Numbered from the stretch's first letter, positions 1-10,116 are shown. The stretch is 64,000 bases of DNA from Nocardia kruczakiae NBRC 101016 (GCF_001612965.1 NZ_BDBL01000018.1:1-64000); one strand, 5' to 3'. Notes: generated by a model not told the origin, from the letters alone. Made by a program: numbers and translations.

Positions 1-3000
1 CCTGCCGCACCTGCCGCATCGGCTCCGGCCACACCGAAGGCCACCGCCGCCGCATCGGCCGCCGCCGCCCCGCCGCAGGCTCGCGGCAGCAAGCCGCAGG
101 CCAGCACCACTCCGGCGCCGACCTCCAATGCCGCCCCCACCAAGACCGCTCCGGCCGAACCGTCCGCCGACGAGTCGAAGGTGCTGCGCGGCCCGGCCGC
201 GGCGATCGTCAAGAACATGTCGTCGTCGCTGACCATCCCGACCGCGACCAGCGTGCGCGCCATTCCGGCGAAGCTGATGATCGACAACCGTCTGGTCATC
301 AACAACCATCTGGCCCGTACCCGCGGTGGCAAGATCTCGTTCACCCATCTGCTCGGCTACGCGATCGTCCAGGCGGTCAAGGCGTTCCCGAATATGAACC
401 GCCACTTCGCCGAGGTCGACGGCAAGCCGAACTCGGTCACCCCCGCGCACACCAACCTCGGCCTGGCGATCGACCTGCCGGGCAAGGACGGCAGCCGCAC
501 CCTCGTCGTCGCGGCGATCAAGAACACCGAGACGATGTCGTTCGCGCAGTTCCACAGCGCCTACGAGGACATCGTGCGCCGGGCGCGCGACGGCAAGCTC
601 ACCACCGAGGACTTCACCGGCGTCACCATCTCGCTGACCAACCCGGGCACCATCGGCACCAACCACTCGGTGCCGCGGCTGATGCCCGGCCAGGGCGCGA
701 TCATCGGCGCGGGGGCCATGGAGTACCCGGCCGAATTCCAGGGCATGAGCGATCAGCAGCTCGCCGAGATCGGTATCGGCAAGCTGATGACGCTGACCTC
801 CACCTACGACCACCGCATCATCCAGGGCGCGGAGTCGGGTGATTTCCTGCGCACCATCCACAACCTGCTGATCTCCGACGAATTCTTCGACGAGATCTTC
901 CACGGCATGGGTGTGCCCTACGAGCCGGTGCGCTGGCGCAAGGACATCAAAGAGCGCGGCGTCGACAAGAGCGTGCGCGTCCAGGAGCTGATCGCGGCCT
1001 ACCGCAGCCGCGGCCACCTGATGGCCGACACCGACCCGCTGCGGCTGGTCAAGGACAAGTTCCGCAGCCACCCCGACCTCGACGTCACCCAGCACGGCCT
1101 GACCCTGTGGGACCTCGACCGCGAATTCAACGTCGCGGGCTTCCACGGTCAGGAGCGGATGAAGCTGCGCGACGTGCTCTCGGTGCTGCGCGACGCGTAC
1201 TGCCGCCACGTCGGCGTGGAGTACACCCACATCCTGGAAACCGAACAGCTGCAATGGATTCAGGACCGGGTCGAGCAGAAGCACGAGAAGCCGACCGTCG
1301 CCCAGCAGAAGTACATTCTGTCGCGGCTGAACGCGGCGGAGGCGTTCGAGACCTTCCTGCAGACCAAATACGTCGGCCAGAAGCGCTTCTCGCTGGAGGG
1401 CGCCGAGTCGACCATCCCGATGATGGACGCCGTCATCGACCAGTGCGCCGAGCACGGGCTCGACGAGGTCGTCATCGGCATGCCGCACCGCGGCCGCCTG
1501 AACGTGCTGGCCAATATCGTCGGCAAGCCGTACTCGCAGATCTTCACCGAGTTCGAGGGCAACATGAACCCGGCCGCCACCCACGGCTCGGGCGATGTGA
1601 AGTACCACCTCGGCGCGCACGGCACCTACATCCAGATGTTCGGTGACAACGACATCGAGGTGTCGCTGACGGCCAACCCGTCGCACCTCGAGGCCGTCGA
1701 CCCCGTGCTGGAGGGCCTGGTCCGCGCGAAGCAGGATCTGCTCACCAAGGAAGACCTGGTCACCAAGGGCGAGGAGGCGCGCACCTTCTCGGTCGTGCCG
1801 CTGATGCTGCACGGTGACGCGGCCTTCGCCGGCCAGGGTGTGGTCGCCGAGACGCTGAACATGTCGGGCCTGCGCGGCTACCGCGTCGGCGGCACGGTGC
1901 ACATCGTGGTGAACAACCAGATCGGCTTCACCACCGCACCGGAGAACAGCCGCTCCACCGAGTACTCGACCGATATCGCCAAGTCGATCGGCGCGCCGAT
2001 CTTCCACGTCAACGGCGACGATCCCGAGGCCTGCACCTGGGTGGCGCGCCTGGCGACCGACTTCCGCGAGAAGTTCCACAAGGATGTGGTCATCGACCTC
2101 ATCTGCTACCGCCGTCGCGGCCACAACGAGGGCGACGACCCGTCGATGACCCAGCCGTACATGTACGACGTCATCGACACCAAGCGCAGCGTCCGCAAGT
2201 CCTACACCGAGGCTCTGATCGGCCGCGGCGACATCTCGATGAAAGAGGCCGAGGACGCCCTGCGCGACTACCAGGGCCAGCTGGAGCGGGTGTTCAACGA
2301 GGTCCGCGAGCTGGAGAAGTATCCGCCGGAGCCGAGCGAATCGGTCGAGGAGGAGCAGACCGTGCCGGGCACAGTGGTCACCGCGGTCGACAAATCGGTT
2401 CTGCAGCGCATCGGTGACGCCTTCCTGGGTGTGCCGGACGGCTTCAACGTGCATCCGCGTGTGAAGCCGGTGCTGGAGCGCCGTCGCGAAATGGCCTACG
2501 AGGGCAAGATCGACTGGGCCTTCGCCGAACTGCTGGCCTTCGGCACGCTGATCGACGAGGGTCGCGCGGTGCGGTTGACCGGTCAGGACTCCCGGCGCGG
2601 CACCTTCACCCAGCGGCATTCGGTGATCATCGACCGCAAGACCGGTGCGGAGTACACCCCGCTGCACAACATCGGCAGCGAGAATCCGGGCTGGTTCGCG
2701 GTGCACGACTCGGCGCTGAGCGAGTTCGCCGCGGTCGGTTTCGAGTACGGCTACTCGCTGGGCAACCCGGACGCGCTGGTGCTGTGGGAGGCGCAGTTCG
2801 GTGACTTCGTCAACGGCGCGCAGTCGATCATCGACGAGTTCATCTCCTCCGGTGAGGCCAAGTGGGGTCAGCTGTCGGAGGTCGTGCTGCTGCTGCCGCA
2901 CGGTCACGAGGGTCAGGGTCCCGACCACACCTCGGGCCGCATCGAGCGGTTCCTGCAGCTGTGCGCCGAGGGTTCGATGACGGTCGCGGTGCCCTCCACT

Positions 3001-3561
3001 CCGTCGAACTACTTCCACCTGCTGCGCCGGCATGCGCTCGACGGCATCCGCCGTCCGCTGATCGTCTTCACCCCGAAGTCGATGCTGCGCAACAAGGCCG
3101 TCGTCTCCAATGTCGAGGACTTCACCGACGCGAAGTTCCGCTCGGTGCTCGAGGAGCCGACCTACGAGAGCGGCGACGGCGACCGGTCGAAGGTCAAGCG
3201 GATCCTGCTGACCAGCGGCAAGCTCTACTACGAGCTGGTCGCCGAGAAGGCCAAGAAGAACCGTGACGACGTCGCGATCGTGCGCATCGAACAGCTGTAC
3301 CCGATCCCGTCCTACCGGCTCAACGAGAAGCTCGCGACCTACCCCAACGCCACGGATCTGGCGTGGGTCCAGGAGGAGCCGGCCAACCAGGGCGCCTGGC
3401 CGTTCTTCGGGTTGAACCTGCCGGAGATCCTGCCGGACCGGTTCAACAAGCTGCGCCGCATCTCCCGCCGTGCCATGTCGGCCCCGTCCTCGGGTTCGTC
3501 GAAGGTGCACGCGGTGGAGCAGCAGGAGATCGTCGACGAGGCGTTCGCCCCCACCGAATAG
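1..3561 (+). CDS. kgd: Multifunctional 2-oxoglutarate metabolism enzyme Kgd (5' end cut by window)
   Basis: This is the thiamine-diphosphate 2-oxoglutarate decarboxylase/dehydrogenase E1 fused to an E2-like acyltransferase, acting at the 2-oxoglutarate node of the TCA cycle. The reading frame is open from base 1, so the true N-terminus (in mycobacteria a GarA-binding segment) lies outside the window. Bases 1-180 encode an Ala/Pro-rich linker. Next comes the E2-type core, ending in the [13 protein letters not shown] active-site region near base 810. The E1 part carries [13 protein letters not shown] and, near base 1820, the ThDP-binding stretch GDAAFAGQG followed about 28 residues later by NN. 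The C-terminal transketolase-like domain contains [18 protein letters not shown]. The fused E2-E1 order is typical of mycolic-acid actinobacteria. The gene ends at a TAG and is followed by a strong hairpin. Confidence 0.97.
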   Translation, partial: PAAPAASAPATPKATAAASAAAAPPQARGSKPQASTTPAPTSNAAPTKTAPAEPSADESKVLRGPAAAIVKNMSSSLTIPTATSVRAIPAKLMIDNRLVINNHLARTRGGKISFTHLLGYAIVQAVKAFPNMNRHFAEVDGKPNSVTPAHTNLGLAIDLPGKDGSRTLVVAAIKNTETMSFAQFHSAYEDIVRRARDGKLTTEDFTGVTISLTNPGTIGTNHSVPRLMPGQGAIIGAGAMEYPAEFQGMSDQQLAEIGIGKLMTLTSTYDHRIIQGAESGDFLRTIHNLLISDEFFDEIFHGMGVPYEPVRWRKDIKERGVDKSVRVQELIAAYRSRGHLMADTDPLRLVKDKFRSHPDLDVTQHGLTLWDLDREFNVAGFHGQERMKLRDVLSVLRDAYCRHVGVEYTHILETEQLQWIQDRVEQKHEKPTVAQQKYILSRLNAAEAFETFLQTKYVGQKRFSLEGAESTIPMMDAVIDQCAEHGLDEVVIGMPHRGRLNVLANIVGKPYSQIFTEFEGNMNPAATHGSGDVKYHLGAHGTYIQMFGDNDIEVSLTANPSHLEAVDPVLEGLVRAKQDLLTKEDLVTKGEEARTFSVVPLMLHGDAAFAGQGVVAETLNMSGLRGYRVGGTVHIVVNNQIGFTTAPENSRSTEYSTDIAKSIGAPIFHVNGDDPEACTWVARLATDFREKFHKDVVIDLICYRRRGHNEGDDPSMTQPYMYDVIDTKRSVRKSYTEALIGRGDISMKEAEDALRDYQGQLERVFNEVRELEKYPPEPSESVEEEQTVPGTVVTAVDKSVLQRIGDAFLGVPDGFNVHPRVKPVLERRREMAYEGKIDWAFAELLAFGTLIDEGRAVRLTGQDSRRGTFTQRHSVIIDRKTGAEYTPLHNIGSENPGWFAVHDSALSEFAAVGFEYGYSLGNPDALVLWEAQFGDFVNGAQSIIDEFISSGEAKWGQLSEVVLLLPHGHEGQGPDHTSGRIERFLQLCAEGSMTVAVPSTPSNYFHLLRRHALDGIRRPLIVFTPKSMLRNKAVVSNVEDFTDAKFRSVLEEPTYESGDGDRSKVKRILLTSGKLYYELVAEKAKKNRDDVAIVRIEQLYPIPSYRLNEKLATYPNATDLAWVQEEPANQGAWPFFGLNLPEILPDRFNKLRRISRRAMSAPSSGSSKVHAVEQQEIVDEAFAPTE

Positions 3562-3575
3562 GTCGTATCGCCCGG

Positions 3576-3617
3576 ACGCCGGGCCGGATCGCTCCGCCGA
3601 GCGGTCCGGTCCGGCGT
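3576..3617 (+). terminator. Hairpin terminator of kgd
   Basis: Two 19-base arms (3576-3594 and 3599-3617) pair at 17 positions, with the two remaining positions forming G-U wobbles, around a 4-base loop. The hairpin lies 15 bases after the kgd stop and is followed by a short T-rich stretch. Confidence 0.75.
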
Positions 3618-3711
3618 TCGTCGTTTCCGATGCCGTTCTGGTGTCACATTCGGGCGCGCTCGATCGTCGTCATGAGTGGAACCACCTTGCGCCAGCTCAC
3701 TTCCGCGTCGT

Positions 3712-3729
3712 ATATTCGGCGTGGAATAT
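3712..3729. promoter_or_regulatory. Candidate operator upstream of the PadR gene
   Basis: ATATTC and GAATAT form a perfect inverted repeat separated by six bases, in an AT-rich island 66 bases before the padR-like start. PadR proteins commonly autoregulate through such dyads. The assignment is inferred from position and symmetry only. Confidence 0.45.
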
Positions 3730-3795
3730 TTGAGACGGAGCATGTCGGGCCGTCCGCGTAGTCTGCGGCGGCAGTGACGAAGGGAGTCGAGACCG

Positions 3796-4494
3796 ATGTC
3801 CAAGCAGCCGGGTGCCACGTTGACGCCATTGGCGATCTCGGTACTGGCGCTGCTGGAAGAAGACCGCATGCATCCGTACGAGATGTATCAACTGCTACTC
3901 AAGCGCCGGAAGGACAATCTGCTCAAGATTCGCCCCGGCTCGCTCTATCACACGGTGACCCGGCTGGCCGAACAAGGACTGGTCCAGGCGGAGGGTACCG
4001 AGCGTTCGGGCAACCGGCCGGAACGCACCACCTACCGCATCACCGAAGCGGGTACCGCGGCGCTGCGCACCCGCATCGCCGATATCGTCCGTCAGCCGAT
4101 TCGGGAGTATCCGATCTTCCCCATCGGCCTGGCGGAGGCACACAATCTTCCGGCCGACGAGGTGATCGCCCTGATCACCGAGCGGATCGGCTGGCTGGAC
4201 AACGACATCACCGAACTCGACGCCATCCGGGAGTGGGCGCGCTCTCGCGAGGTACCCCGGCGGTACTGGATGGTCATCGACTATCTGGTGGGGCTGGCGC
4301 GGCACGAAGTCACCTGGCTGCGCGGTCTCATCGAGGAGTTGCGCGACGGTTCGCTGCCGTGGCTGGAATTCGACGAGGGCGGAACCCGTTGCCCCGAGGA
4401 GACCGGCGACCTCGGCCACGACTGGGGTGCGGCTCTGACCGACGACGTACTCGCCGAGCTGCGGAAAGGCGGTGCGACCACTGCCGAGCACTGA
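3796..4494 (+). CDS. PadR family transcriptional regulator
   Basis: This 232-residue protein has an N-terminal winged helix of the PadR type: LALLEEDRMHPYEMYQLL, then the recognition region RPGSLYHTVTRLAEQGLV, and a wing with RTTYRITEAG. A longer C-terminal helical region (about residues 100-230) would form the dimerisation or effector domain. The start is ATG 3796, preceded by GAAGGGAG at suitable spacing. It lies 93 bases before an MFS exporter gene on the same strand, so it probably represses the exporter and itself, as many PadR proteins do next to drug pumps. The dyad at 3712-3729 is a likely operator. The ligand is unknown. Confidence 0.9.
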   Translation: MSKQPGATLTPLAISVLALLEEDRMHPYEMYQLLLKRRKDNLLKIRPGSLYHTVTRLAEQGLVQAEGTERSGNRPERTTYRITEAGTAALRTRIADIVRQPIREYPIFPIGLAEAHNLPADEVIALITERIGWLDNDITELDAIREWARSREVPRRYWMVIDYLVGLARHEVTWLRGLIEELRDGSLPWLEFDEGGTRCPEETGDLGHDWGAALTDDVLAELRKGGATTAEH

Positions 4495-4587
4495 TCGGGC
4501 GCGGGTACGTGGCGCGCCCCGAGACCTTCATACGAACCACCCATCGGTCGTCGTAGTCGATCGATGCCGGGAACAGGAACGAAATCT

Positions 4588-6072
4588 ATGACATCGCAAA
4601 GAAATCCGTGGCTGGCGCTGACCGCGCTGGTCGTCGGGTTCTTCATGATCCTGCTGGATATGACCATCGTCGCGGTGGCCAATCCGGCGATCATGCAGGA
4701 TCTGCATACCGACATCAACAAAGTCATCTGGGTGACCAGCGCCTATCTGCTCACCTACGCGGTGCCGCTGCTGGTCACCGGCCGCCTCGGTGACCGTTTC
4801 GGCCCGAAGAACATCTACCTGGCAGGTCTCGCGGTCTTCACCCTGGCCTCGCTGTGGTGCGCGGTCTCGGCCAATGTGGAGATGCTGATCGCCGCTCGCG
4901 CGGTGCAGGGCCTGGGCGCGGCGTTGATGACGCCGCAGACCATGGCCGTCATCACCCGCACCTTCCCGCCGGACAAGCGCGGCGCGGCGATGGGGCTGTG
5001 GGGCGGCGTCGCCGGCCTCGCGACACTGGTCGGCCCGATCCTCGGCGGCGTGCTGGTCGACTGGCAGGGCTGGAACTGGATCTTCTACATCAACGTGCCG
5101 ATCGGCGTGGTCGCGTTCGCCTTGGCGGTGTGGCTGGTTCCGAACCTGGAGACCCACCAGCACAAGTTCGACTTCGTGGGCGTGGCGCTCAGCGGTGTCG
5201 GCATGTTCCTGCTGGTCTTCGGCATTCAAGAGGGCAATACCCGGGACTGGGACGCCTGGATCTGGACGATGATCATCGCCGGACTGGTGGTGCTGGGTCT
5301 GTTCGTGGTGAACCAGGCGCGCAACAAGGACGAGCCGCTGGTTCCGCTGAGCCTGTTCCGCGACCGCAACTTCTCGATGTCGAGCATCGCGATCGCCGCG
5401 ATGGGGGCCGCGGTCACCTCGCTCATGGTGCCGGCGTACTTCTACCTGGAGGCCGTGCGCGAATACACCCCGACCCGCGCCGCGCTGGTCTTCGCGCCGA
5501 TGGCGATCGTCACCGGTCTGACCGCGCCGTTCATCGGCAAGATCTCCGACCGGATGCCGCCCCGGATTCTGCCCACCATCGGTTTCCTGGGATTCGCGCT
5601 GACCGTCTTCGGCTTCGCGGCACTGATGAAGCCGGACAGCTCGATCGTGCTGTTCCTGGTGGTCGCGGGCTTCGCCGGTTTGTCGAACTCCTGCATCTGG
5701 GCGCCGCTGGCGTCGACCGCCACCCGCAACCTGCCGATCCACCAGGCCGGCGCCGGTGCGGGTGTCTACAACACCACCCGGCAGGTCGGTTCGGTACTCG
5801 GTAGCGCCGCGATCAGCGCGCTGGTCTCGGCCCGCATGTCCGCTCAGGGCCTGGGCAGCGGACAGTTCGGTGAGGGCGGCGGCACCGGAATGGGCCATAT
5901 CCCCGAGCAGATCATCGACAAGTTCAGCACGGCCCTGGGTCAGGCGATGATCCTGCCCGGCGCGATCCTGCTGATCGGTGTGGTGGCTTCGGCCCTGTTC
6001 GTCGGCAGCTCGGCGAAGAAGCAGGAGGCCGAGGCGGGTTCGGAACGGGAGAAGGCCGGTATCCCCGGCTGA
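4588..6072 (+). CDS. MFS transporter, DHA2 (EmrB/QacA) family
   Basis: This 494-residue inner-membrane protein is a proton-driven multidrug-type exporter of the 14-helix DHA2 group. Diagnostic signs are the first helix with LLDMTIVAVANPAI (family motif D1), the loop motif GRLGDRFGPKN (motif A-like), and GLGAALMTPQTMAVI followed by LGGVLVDWQGWNWIFYINVPIG (motif C region). ATG 4588 is preferred over ATG 4564 because AGGAACG precedes it at good spacing and it gives the normal short N-terminus. It follows the PadR regulator gene and is probably controlled by it. A 36-bp perfect palindrome follows the stop codon. The substrate cannot be told from sequence. Confidence 0.92.
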   Translation: MTSQRNPWLALTALVVGFFMILLDMTIVAVANPAIMQDLHTDINKVIWVTSAYLLTYAVPLLVTGRLGDRFGPKNIYLAGLAVFTLASLWCAVSANVEMLIAARAVQGLGAALMTPQTMAVITRTFPPDKRGAAMGLWGGVAGLATLVGPILGGVLVDWQGWNWIFYINVPIGVVAFALAVWLVPNLETHQHKFDFVGVALSGVGMFLLVFGIQEGNTRDWDAWIWTMIIAGLVVLGLFVVNQARNKDEPLVPLSLFRDRNFSMSSIAIAAMGAAVTSLMVPAYFYLEAVREYTPTRAALVFAPMAIVTGLTAPFIGKISDRMPPRILPTIGFLGFALTVFGFAALMKPDSSIVLFLVVAGFAGLSNSCIWAPLASTATRNLPIHQAGAGAGVYNTTRQVGSVLGSAAISALVSARMSAQGLGSGQFGEGGGTGMGHIPEQIIDKFSTALGQAMILPGAILLIGVVASALFVGSSAKKQEAEAGSEREKAGIPG

Positions 6073-6103
6073 GCCGGCGGCCGGCAATCCGCTTCGTATG
6101 ACA

Positions 6104-6139
6104 ACGAGGCCCGCGCGGTGATCACCGCGCGGGCCTCGT
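6104..6139. terminator. 36-bp perfect palindrome, bidirectional terminator
   Basis: Two 18-base arms are exactly complementary with no loop bases. It lies between the convergent MFS gene (+) and the molybdopterin oxidoreductase gene (-), 31 and 38 bases from their stops. The position suggests termination for both transcripts. Confidence 0.75.
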
Positions 6140-6177
6140 CGCATTTCGGTCAGGCTCGGATCTCCGCTGGGGCAGGT

Positions 6178-7971
6178 CTATCCGACGCGGATCGTCCGGG
6201 ACGGATAACCGCTCGCCCCGTCCGGGATGACATCGGCGACCTCCGCGGTCTGCACCGTTGCGGTGCCGTCGGTGGCACGGGCGCGGACGGTGTGCGTGCC
6301 CGCCGTGGCATCCCAGTCGTAACTCCATTGCCGCCACGTGTCGACCGACGGTTCGGCGGCCAGGCGGGCGGGCTGCCATGGGCCGTTGTCGATCTGGACC
6401 TCGACGGCGTCGATGCCGCGGTGTTGCGCCCAGGCCACACCGGCGATCGTCACCTTCCCGGCCCGGACGGCGCCGCGCGGGGTGTCGATGCGGGTGCCGG
6501 TTTTGATCGGCCCGCGTTCGGACCAGCCGCGCCGCGTCCAATAGGCCTGGGCGCGATCGAATCTCGTGATCTCGAGGTCGGTGACCCATTTGGTGGCCGA
6601 GACGTAACCGTAGAGGCCGGGCACGACCAGCCGGGCCGGATATCCGTGTTCGACGGGCAGCGGCTCACCGTTCATGCCGACCGCCAGCAGCGCGTCGCGC
6701 CCATCGGTGAGGGCGGCGAGCGGACTTCCGGCGGTGAAGCCGTCGGCACTGCGGGACAAGACCATATCGGCGTCGGGATGCGGGCCGGCCTCGGCGATCA
6801 ACTCGTCGAGCCGATAGCCCAGCCAGCTCGCGTTACCGATCAGATCGCCACCGACCGGATTCGATACGCAGGTCAGCGTCACCAACCGTTCCACCGACGG
6901 CCTGCGCGCCAGATCCGCGTAGTCGAGCAGGATTTCGCGATCCACCATGCCGTGGATACGCAGTGACCAGGTCTGTTTGCTGACCTGCGGAACAGTCAGC
7001 GCGGTATCGATCCGGTAGAAGTCGGAATTCGGGGTGAGATACGGCGCCAGTCCCGGTATCCGCAGATCGGCGGCCGGATCCACCGGCGGCACAGGCACAT
7101 TCGGCGGGGGCAGCCGCACCGCGGCACGCTCGCCCGCCACACTGCGCGCGCTCGCCCCGAGTACGCGCCCGGCGATTCCGGCCGCGACCGCCAGCAACCC
7201 GACCCCGGCGATCCCGCGGATCATGTGCCGCCGATCGAGCTGCGCCACGTCGGTTTTCACCACACGAGGCCAGGCAGCGCCGCGCGCACTCAGGGGAGCA
7301 TCCTCTCCATGGGAGCGCCCCGGCATCCCCTCGGGGTGATCACCGCCCCCGGCCGAGTCTTCCGCACCGGCCCCGGCACTCCCATCCCCGCCGGCACCAC
7401 CACCCGAGCCCGAACCGGCCGCCCCGCCTTCGATCCGAATCTCCGCCGCGCGCGTGCGGTCATCCTGCGCCGCAATGGCTTTCGTCGGATCTGGAGCGGC
7501 TGCCCTTGCACCGGCACCACCCCGCGCCATCGCCGGCGCACCGGCCGCCTCGTAGCGCCGAATCAGCCACCGCAGCGCCACGATTGCCAGCGCCACCCCG
7601 ATGACCGACGGCAACGCCCAGGTCCAGTTGGCGGCCGGGCGTTCGAGCGCAGCCCATGCCGCGCCGATCCCGAACAGCCCGAGCACCGCCGACCCGATCG
7701 GCCGCGCGGTTCGCTCGATCACCCCGACGAGCGCCGCGACGATCAGCGCCACCACGCCCATCAGCAGGTAGAGCATCATCTTGTCGTTCGTGCCGAAGGT
7801 GCCGATCGCCCATTCCCGCACCCCGTCGGGCGTGTGGTCGACCACCGTCGCTCCGATCGCCGCCAACGGCGCGCTCCCAGCTCCCACCGGGACGGACACC
7901 AATTCCGCGACACCCAGCGCCAGCCCCGCGGAGACGATCCCGCAGGCCGCGCGCAGTCCCGATCCGGCCAT
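6178..7971 (-). CDS. Membrane-anchored molybdopterin-dependent oxidoreductase (sulfite oxidase family)
   Basis: This 597-residue protein has four N-terminal membrane helices (about residues 5-160), a Gly/Ala/Ser-rich linker of about 100 residues, a fifth hydrophobic segment preceded by DRRHMIRG (Tat-like twin Arg), and then an extracytoplasmic molybdopterin domain. The Cys in LVTLTCVSNPVGG is the expected Mo ligand. The Mo-co dimerisation fold at the C-terminus contains GVAWAQHRGIDAVEVQIDNG. The reaction is unknown; relatives oxidise sulfite or reduce oxidised methionine. ATG 7971 fits the usual family start, although no clear Shine-Dalgarno precedes it and the frame stays open upstream to 8355. 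No molybdenum cofactor genes are nearby. Confidence 0.85.
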   Translation of the reverse strand: MAGSGLRAACGIVSAGLALGVAELVSVPVGAGSAPLAAIGATVVDHTPDGVREWAIGTFGTNDKMMLYLLMGVVALIVAALVGVIERTARPIGSAVLGLFGIGAAWAALERPAANWTWALPSVIGVALAIVALRWLIRRYEAAGAPAMARGGAGARAAAPDPTKAIAAQDDRTRAAEIRIEGGAAGSGSGGGAGGDGSAGAGAEDSAGGGDHPEGMPGRSHGEDAPLSARGAAWPRVVKTDVAQLDRRHMIRGIAGVGLLAVAAGIAGRVLGASARSVAGERAAVRLPPPNVPVPPVDPAADLRIPGLAPYLTPNSDFYRIDTALTVPQVSKQTWSLRIHGMVDREILLDYADLARRPSVERLVTLTCVSNPVGGDLIGNASWLGYRLDELIAEAGPHPDADMVLSRSADGFTAGSPLAALTDGRDALLAVGMNGEPLPVEHGYPARLVVPGLYGYVSATKWVTDLEITRFDRAQAYWTRRGWSERGPIKTGTRIDTPRGAVRAGKVTIAGVAWAQHRGIDAVEVQIDNGPWQPARLAAEPSVDTWRQWSYDWDATAGTHTVRARATDGTATVQTAEVADVIPDGASGYPSRTIRVG

Positions 7972-8297
7972 AATCGCGAGCGTACTGCGGATCTCGGCAC
8001 TCCGGCCCGCCACGAGAAGCGCGGACGCGCCTACCGCCAGGCGCCACGCTGGGCAGTCCAGCACCCACGGCACGCGCCCCGGCGGTAGGACTGTGCGTGG
8101 AATCGGTACCCGCGAGAAGAGACGGCGCGCCGACCTGCGCCCCTGCACCGAATCGCGCACGAGTGATTCAGCCCATGTCGGCGGTTCCACGGCAAGCACC
8201 CAGCCCCTTCTCAGGAATCGCGCGCTTAATTGAGAGAGGATCCGAACGCGTCGGGGCCGGGTCCGACGACACACAGGATGTGACCGAACAGGACGTG
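7972..8297. other. Intergenic region between divergent genes
   Basis: These 326 bases separate the oxidoreductase (-) from the protease (+). Frames are open on both strands through it, but none shows a recognisable domain. It should hold two divergent promoters; no convincing operator or hairpin was seen. Confidence 0.4.
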
Positions 8298-9539
8298 ATG
8301 AGCGTGTATCCGAACGAGGGCAATCGGCCGCACCAGCCCGGACCGTACGAACCACGGTCGGGGGCGTACGGCCCGCACGGGTATCCGGGGCAGCCGCCGT
8401 ATCCGGGTCAGCCGCACCCGCAGTACTCGCCGCCCGGACGCACGCCTCGGCACGGCCTGACCTTCGGCGCGGTGGCGGCCCTGGTGGCGGTAGTGGCGCT
8501 GGCGATCGCCCTGGTCGGATCCCGCATCGATGCGCACGGCCCCAACCAGGCGGCCCCGTTCGGCCACGGCCAGGGTTCGGTGGTGCAGCCGGTCGATTCG
8601 CAACCGCAGTCCACGGCGCTGGAACAGGCGGCGAACGCGGTGGTGCCGGGCATCGTCGTGATCGATACCGAACTCGGCATGCAGAACGGCGCGGGCGCCG
8701 GAACCGGCATCGTGCTGGGCTCCGACGGCACGATCCTCACCAACAACCATGTCGTGGAGGGCGCCACCGACATCTCGGTCACCGATCTGGGCAACGGCCG
8801 CACCTACAGCGGCAGCGTCGCCGGATTCGACCGGCAGGACGATCTGGCCGTGGTGAAGTTGAAGGGCGCCTCCGGGCTGCAGACGGCGCCGCTCGGCGAT
8901 TCGGACCAGGTGAAGGTCGGCGATGCCATCGTGGGTGTCGGCAACGCGGGCGGCACCGGCTCCCCGACCGCCGCCGCCGGACGCGTCACCGCGTTGGACC
9001 GTTCCATCACCGCCAGTGACGAATCGGCCGGCGCCTCCGAACAGCTGACCGGGCTCATTCAGGTCGCCGCGAATATCCAGCCCGGCGATTCCGGCGGTCC
9101 GCTCATCAACACCTCCGGCCAGGTGATCGGTGTGAATACCGCTGCGTCACAAGGATTCCAGCTCGGCGCGGGCGGCGGTCAGGGCTTCGCGATTCCGATC
9201 GACAAGGCGAAGACGATCGCCGCGCAGATCCAGGCCGGCAAGAGTTCGGACCGCGTGCACATCGGCGATTCGGCGTTCCTCGGTATCACGATGAGCGATG
9301 CCAACGGGTCCGGCGCGCTGGTCCGCAATATCGTGAGCGGCGGTCCGGCACAGTCCGCGGGTCTGGCTCCGGGCGATGTGATCACGGGCTTGGACGGTCA
9401 CAGCATCGATTCGGCGACCACCATGACCAATACGATGGATCAGCACCACCCTGGCGACACCGTCACCCTCACCTGGGTCGACCGCTCCGGACAGAGCGAA
9501 TCCGGTCAAGCGTCGCTCGCCCAGGGGCCCGTGGGCTGA
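8298..9539 (+). CDS. Membrane-anchored trypsin-like serine protease with PDZ domain (HtrA/PepD type)
   Basis: This 413-residue protein has a Pro/Gly/Tyr-rich cytoplasmic N-terminus (about residues 1-50), one membrane helix (about 53-75), a trypsin-like domain and a C-terminal PDZ domain. The catalytic triad is visible as H151 (TNNHVVEG), D182 (RQDDLAVVKL) and S265 (QPGDSGGPLIN). The PDZ part contains FLGITMSD and GGPAQSAGLAPGDVITGLDG. It would degrade or chaperone misfolded envelope proteins. ATG 8298 has AGGAC just upstream; GTG 8280 is an alternative. It resembles mycobacterial PepD/HtrB-type proteases and is distinct from the SigE-operon htrA at 56-57 kb. It is monocistronic and faces the HxlR gene. 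Confidence 0.9.
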   Translation: MSVYPNEGNRPHQPGPYEPRSGAYGPHGYPGQPPYPGQPHPQYSPPGRTPRHGLTFGAVAALVAVVALAIALVGSRIDAHGPNQAAPFGHGQGSVVQPVDSQPQSTALEQAANAVVPGIVVIDTELGMQNGAGAGTGIVLGSDGTILTNNHVVEGATDISVTDLGNGRTYSGSVAGFDRQDDLAVVKLKGASGLQTAPLGDSDQVKVGDAIVGVGNAGGTGSPTAAAGRVTALDRSITASDESAGASEQLTGLIQVAANIQPGDSGGPLINTSGQVIGVNTAASQGFQLGAGGGQGFAIPIDKAKTIAAQIQAGKSSDRVHIGDSAFLGITMSDANGSGALVRNIVSGGPAQSAGLAPGDVITGLDGHSIDSATTMTNTMDQHHPGDTVTLTWVDRSGQSESGQASLAQGPVG

Positions 9540-9560
9540 CCCGGCGCCGACGACATCCGG

Positions 9561-9593
9561 CCCCGCCGACATTCCGGTGAGGATGCGGCGGGG
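9561..9593. terminator. Possible bidirectional terminator
   Basis: CCCCGCCG (9561-9568) and CGGCGGGG (9586-9593) form a perfect 8-bp stem with a 17-base loop between the convergent protease and HxlR genes. The large loop makes this less certain than other hairpins in the window. Confidence 0.45.
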
Positions 9594-9615
9594 TTCGCGT
9601 ATGGGCCGCCGGTTC

Positions 9616-10116
9616 TCAGTCCGCGGCCGGCGAAGGGCGCTTCCGTCCCGACGAGTTCAGTCGAATTTCGATCTCACGGGCCTTCTTGTCCGGTACCTGC
9701 TCAGGCGTGACCCGCACCCCCACCACCGCTCCGGATTCCCGGTCGACGAACGACAGCGGCGGCTTCCCGTCCTGCAGATATTTGTCCCCCCACTGCATCA
9801 GTGACAGGAATACCGGCAGCAGGTCCTCACCGGCCGCGGTCAGGCGGTATTCCGCGCGTTCGCGCCGCCCGGGTTCCCGATACGGCACCCGTACCACGAT
9901 GCCCGCCGATTCGAGCTGTTTGAGAGCTCGCGACACCGCCGGCGCCGAGGTGCCGACCCGAGTCGTGAAGTCCTCGAATCGTGTTGTGCCGTAGAAGCAT
10001 TCGCGGACAACGAGGAATACCGTCCGGGTGCTGAGCAACTCGAGCACCCGTCCGGCCGAACATCGGTCGCCGATCGACCAGGCGTCCCGGTCGCTCAGCC
10101 GCGGCTCGAACATCAT
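9616..10116 (-). CDS. HxlR family winged-helix transcriptional regulator
   Basis: This 166-residue HxlR-type regulator contains LLSTRTVFLVVRECFYGTTR, the recognition segment TSAPAVSRALKQLESAGIV, and a wing with RAEYRLTAAGEDLLPVF. HxlR proteins bind short palindromes as dimers and often control a divergent oxidoreductase. Here the divergent gene is an SDR followed by a tautomerase. The ATG at 10116 is preferred because GGGGG lies about nine bases upstream; the in-frame ATG at 10131 lies only six bases from a palindrome that would be its operator. Two matching palindromes sit in the shared promoter, so autoregulation plus control of the SDR pair is likely. Confidence 0.9.
   Translation of the reverse strand: MMFEPRLSDRDAWSIGDRCSAGRVLELLSTRTVFLVVRECFYGTTRFEDFTTRVGTSAPAVSRALKQLESAGIVVRVPYREPGRRERAEYRLTAAGEDLLPVFLSLMQWGDKYLQDGKPPLSFVDRESGAVVGVRVTPEQVPDKKAREIEIRLNSSGRKRPSPAAD

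Noticed and set aside
4528-6144. A 538-codon open frame on the minus strand opposite the MFS gene
   Set aside because: It is fully antisense to a clear membrane transporter, has an Arg/Gly/Asp-rich composition typical of the third-codon GC shadow, and shows no domain.
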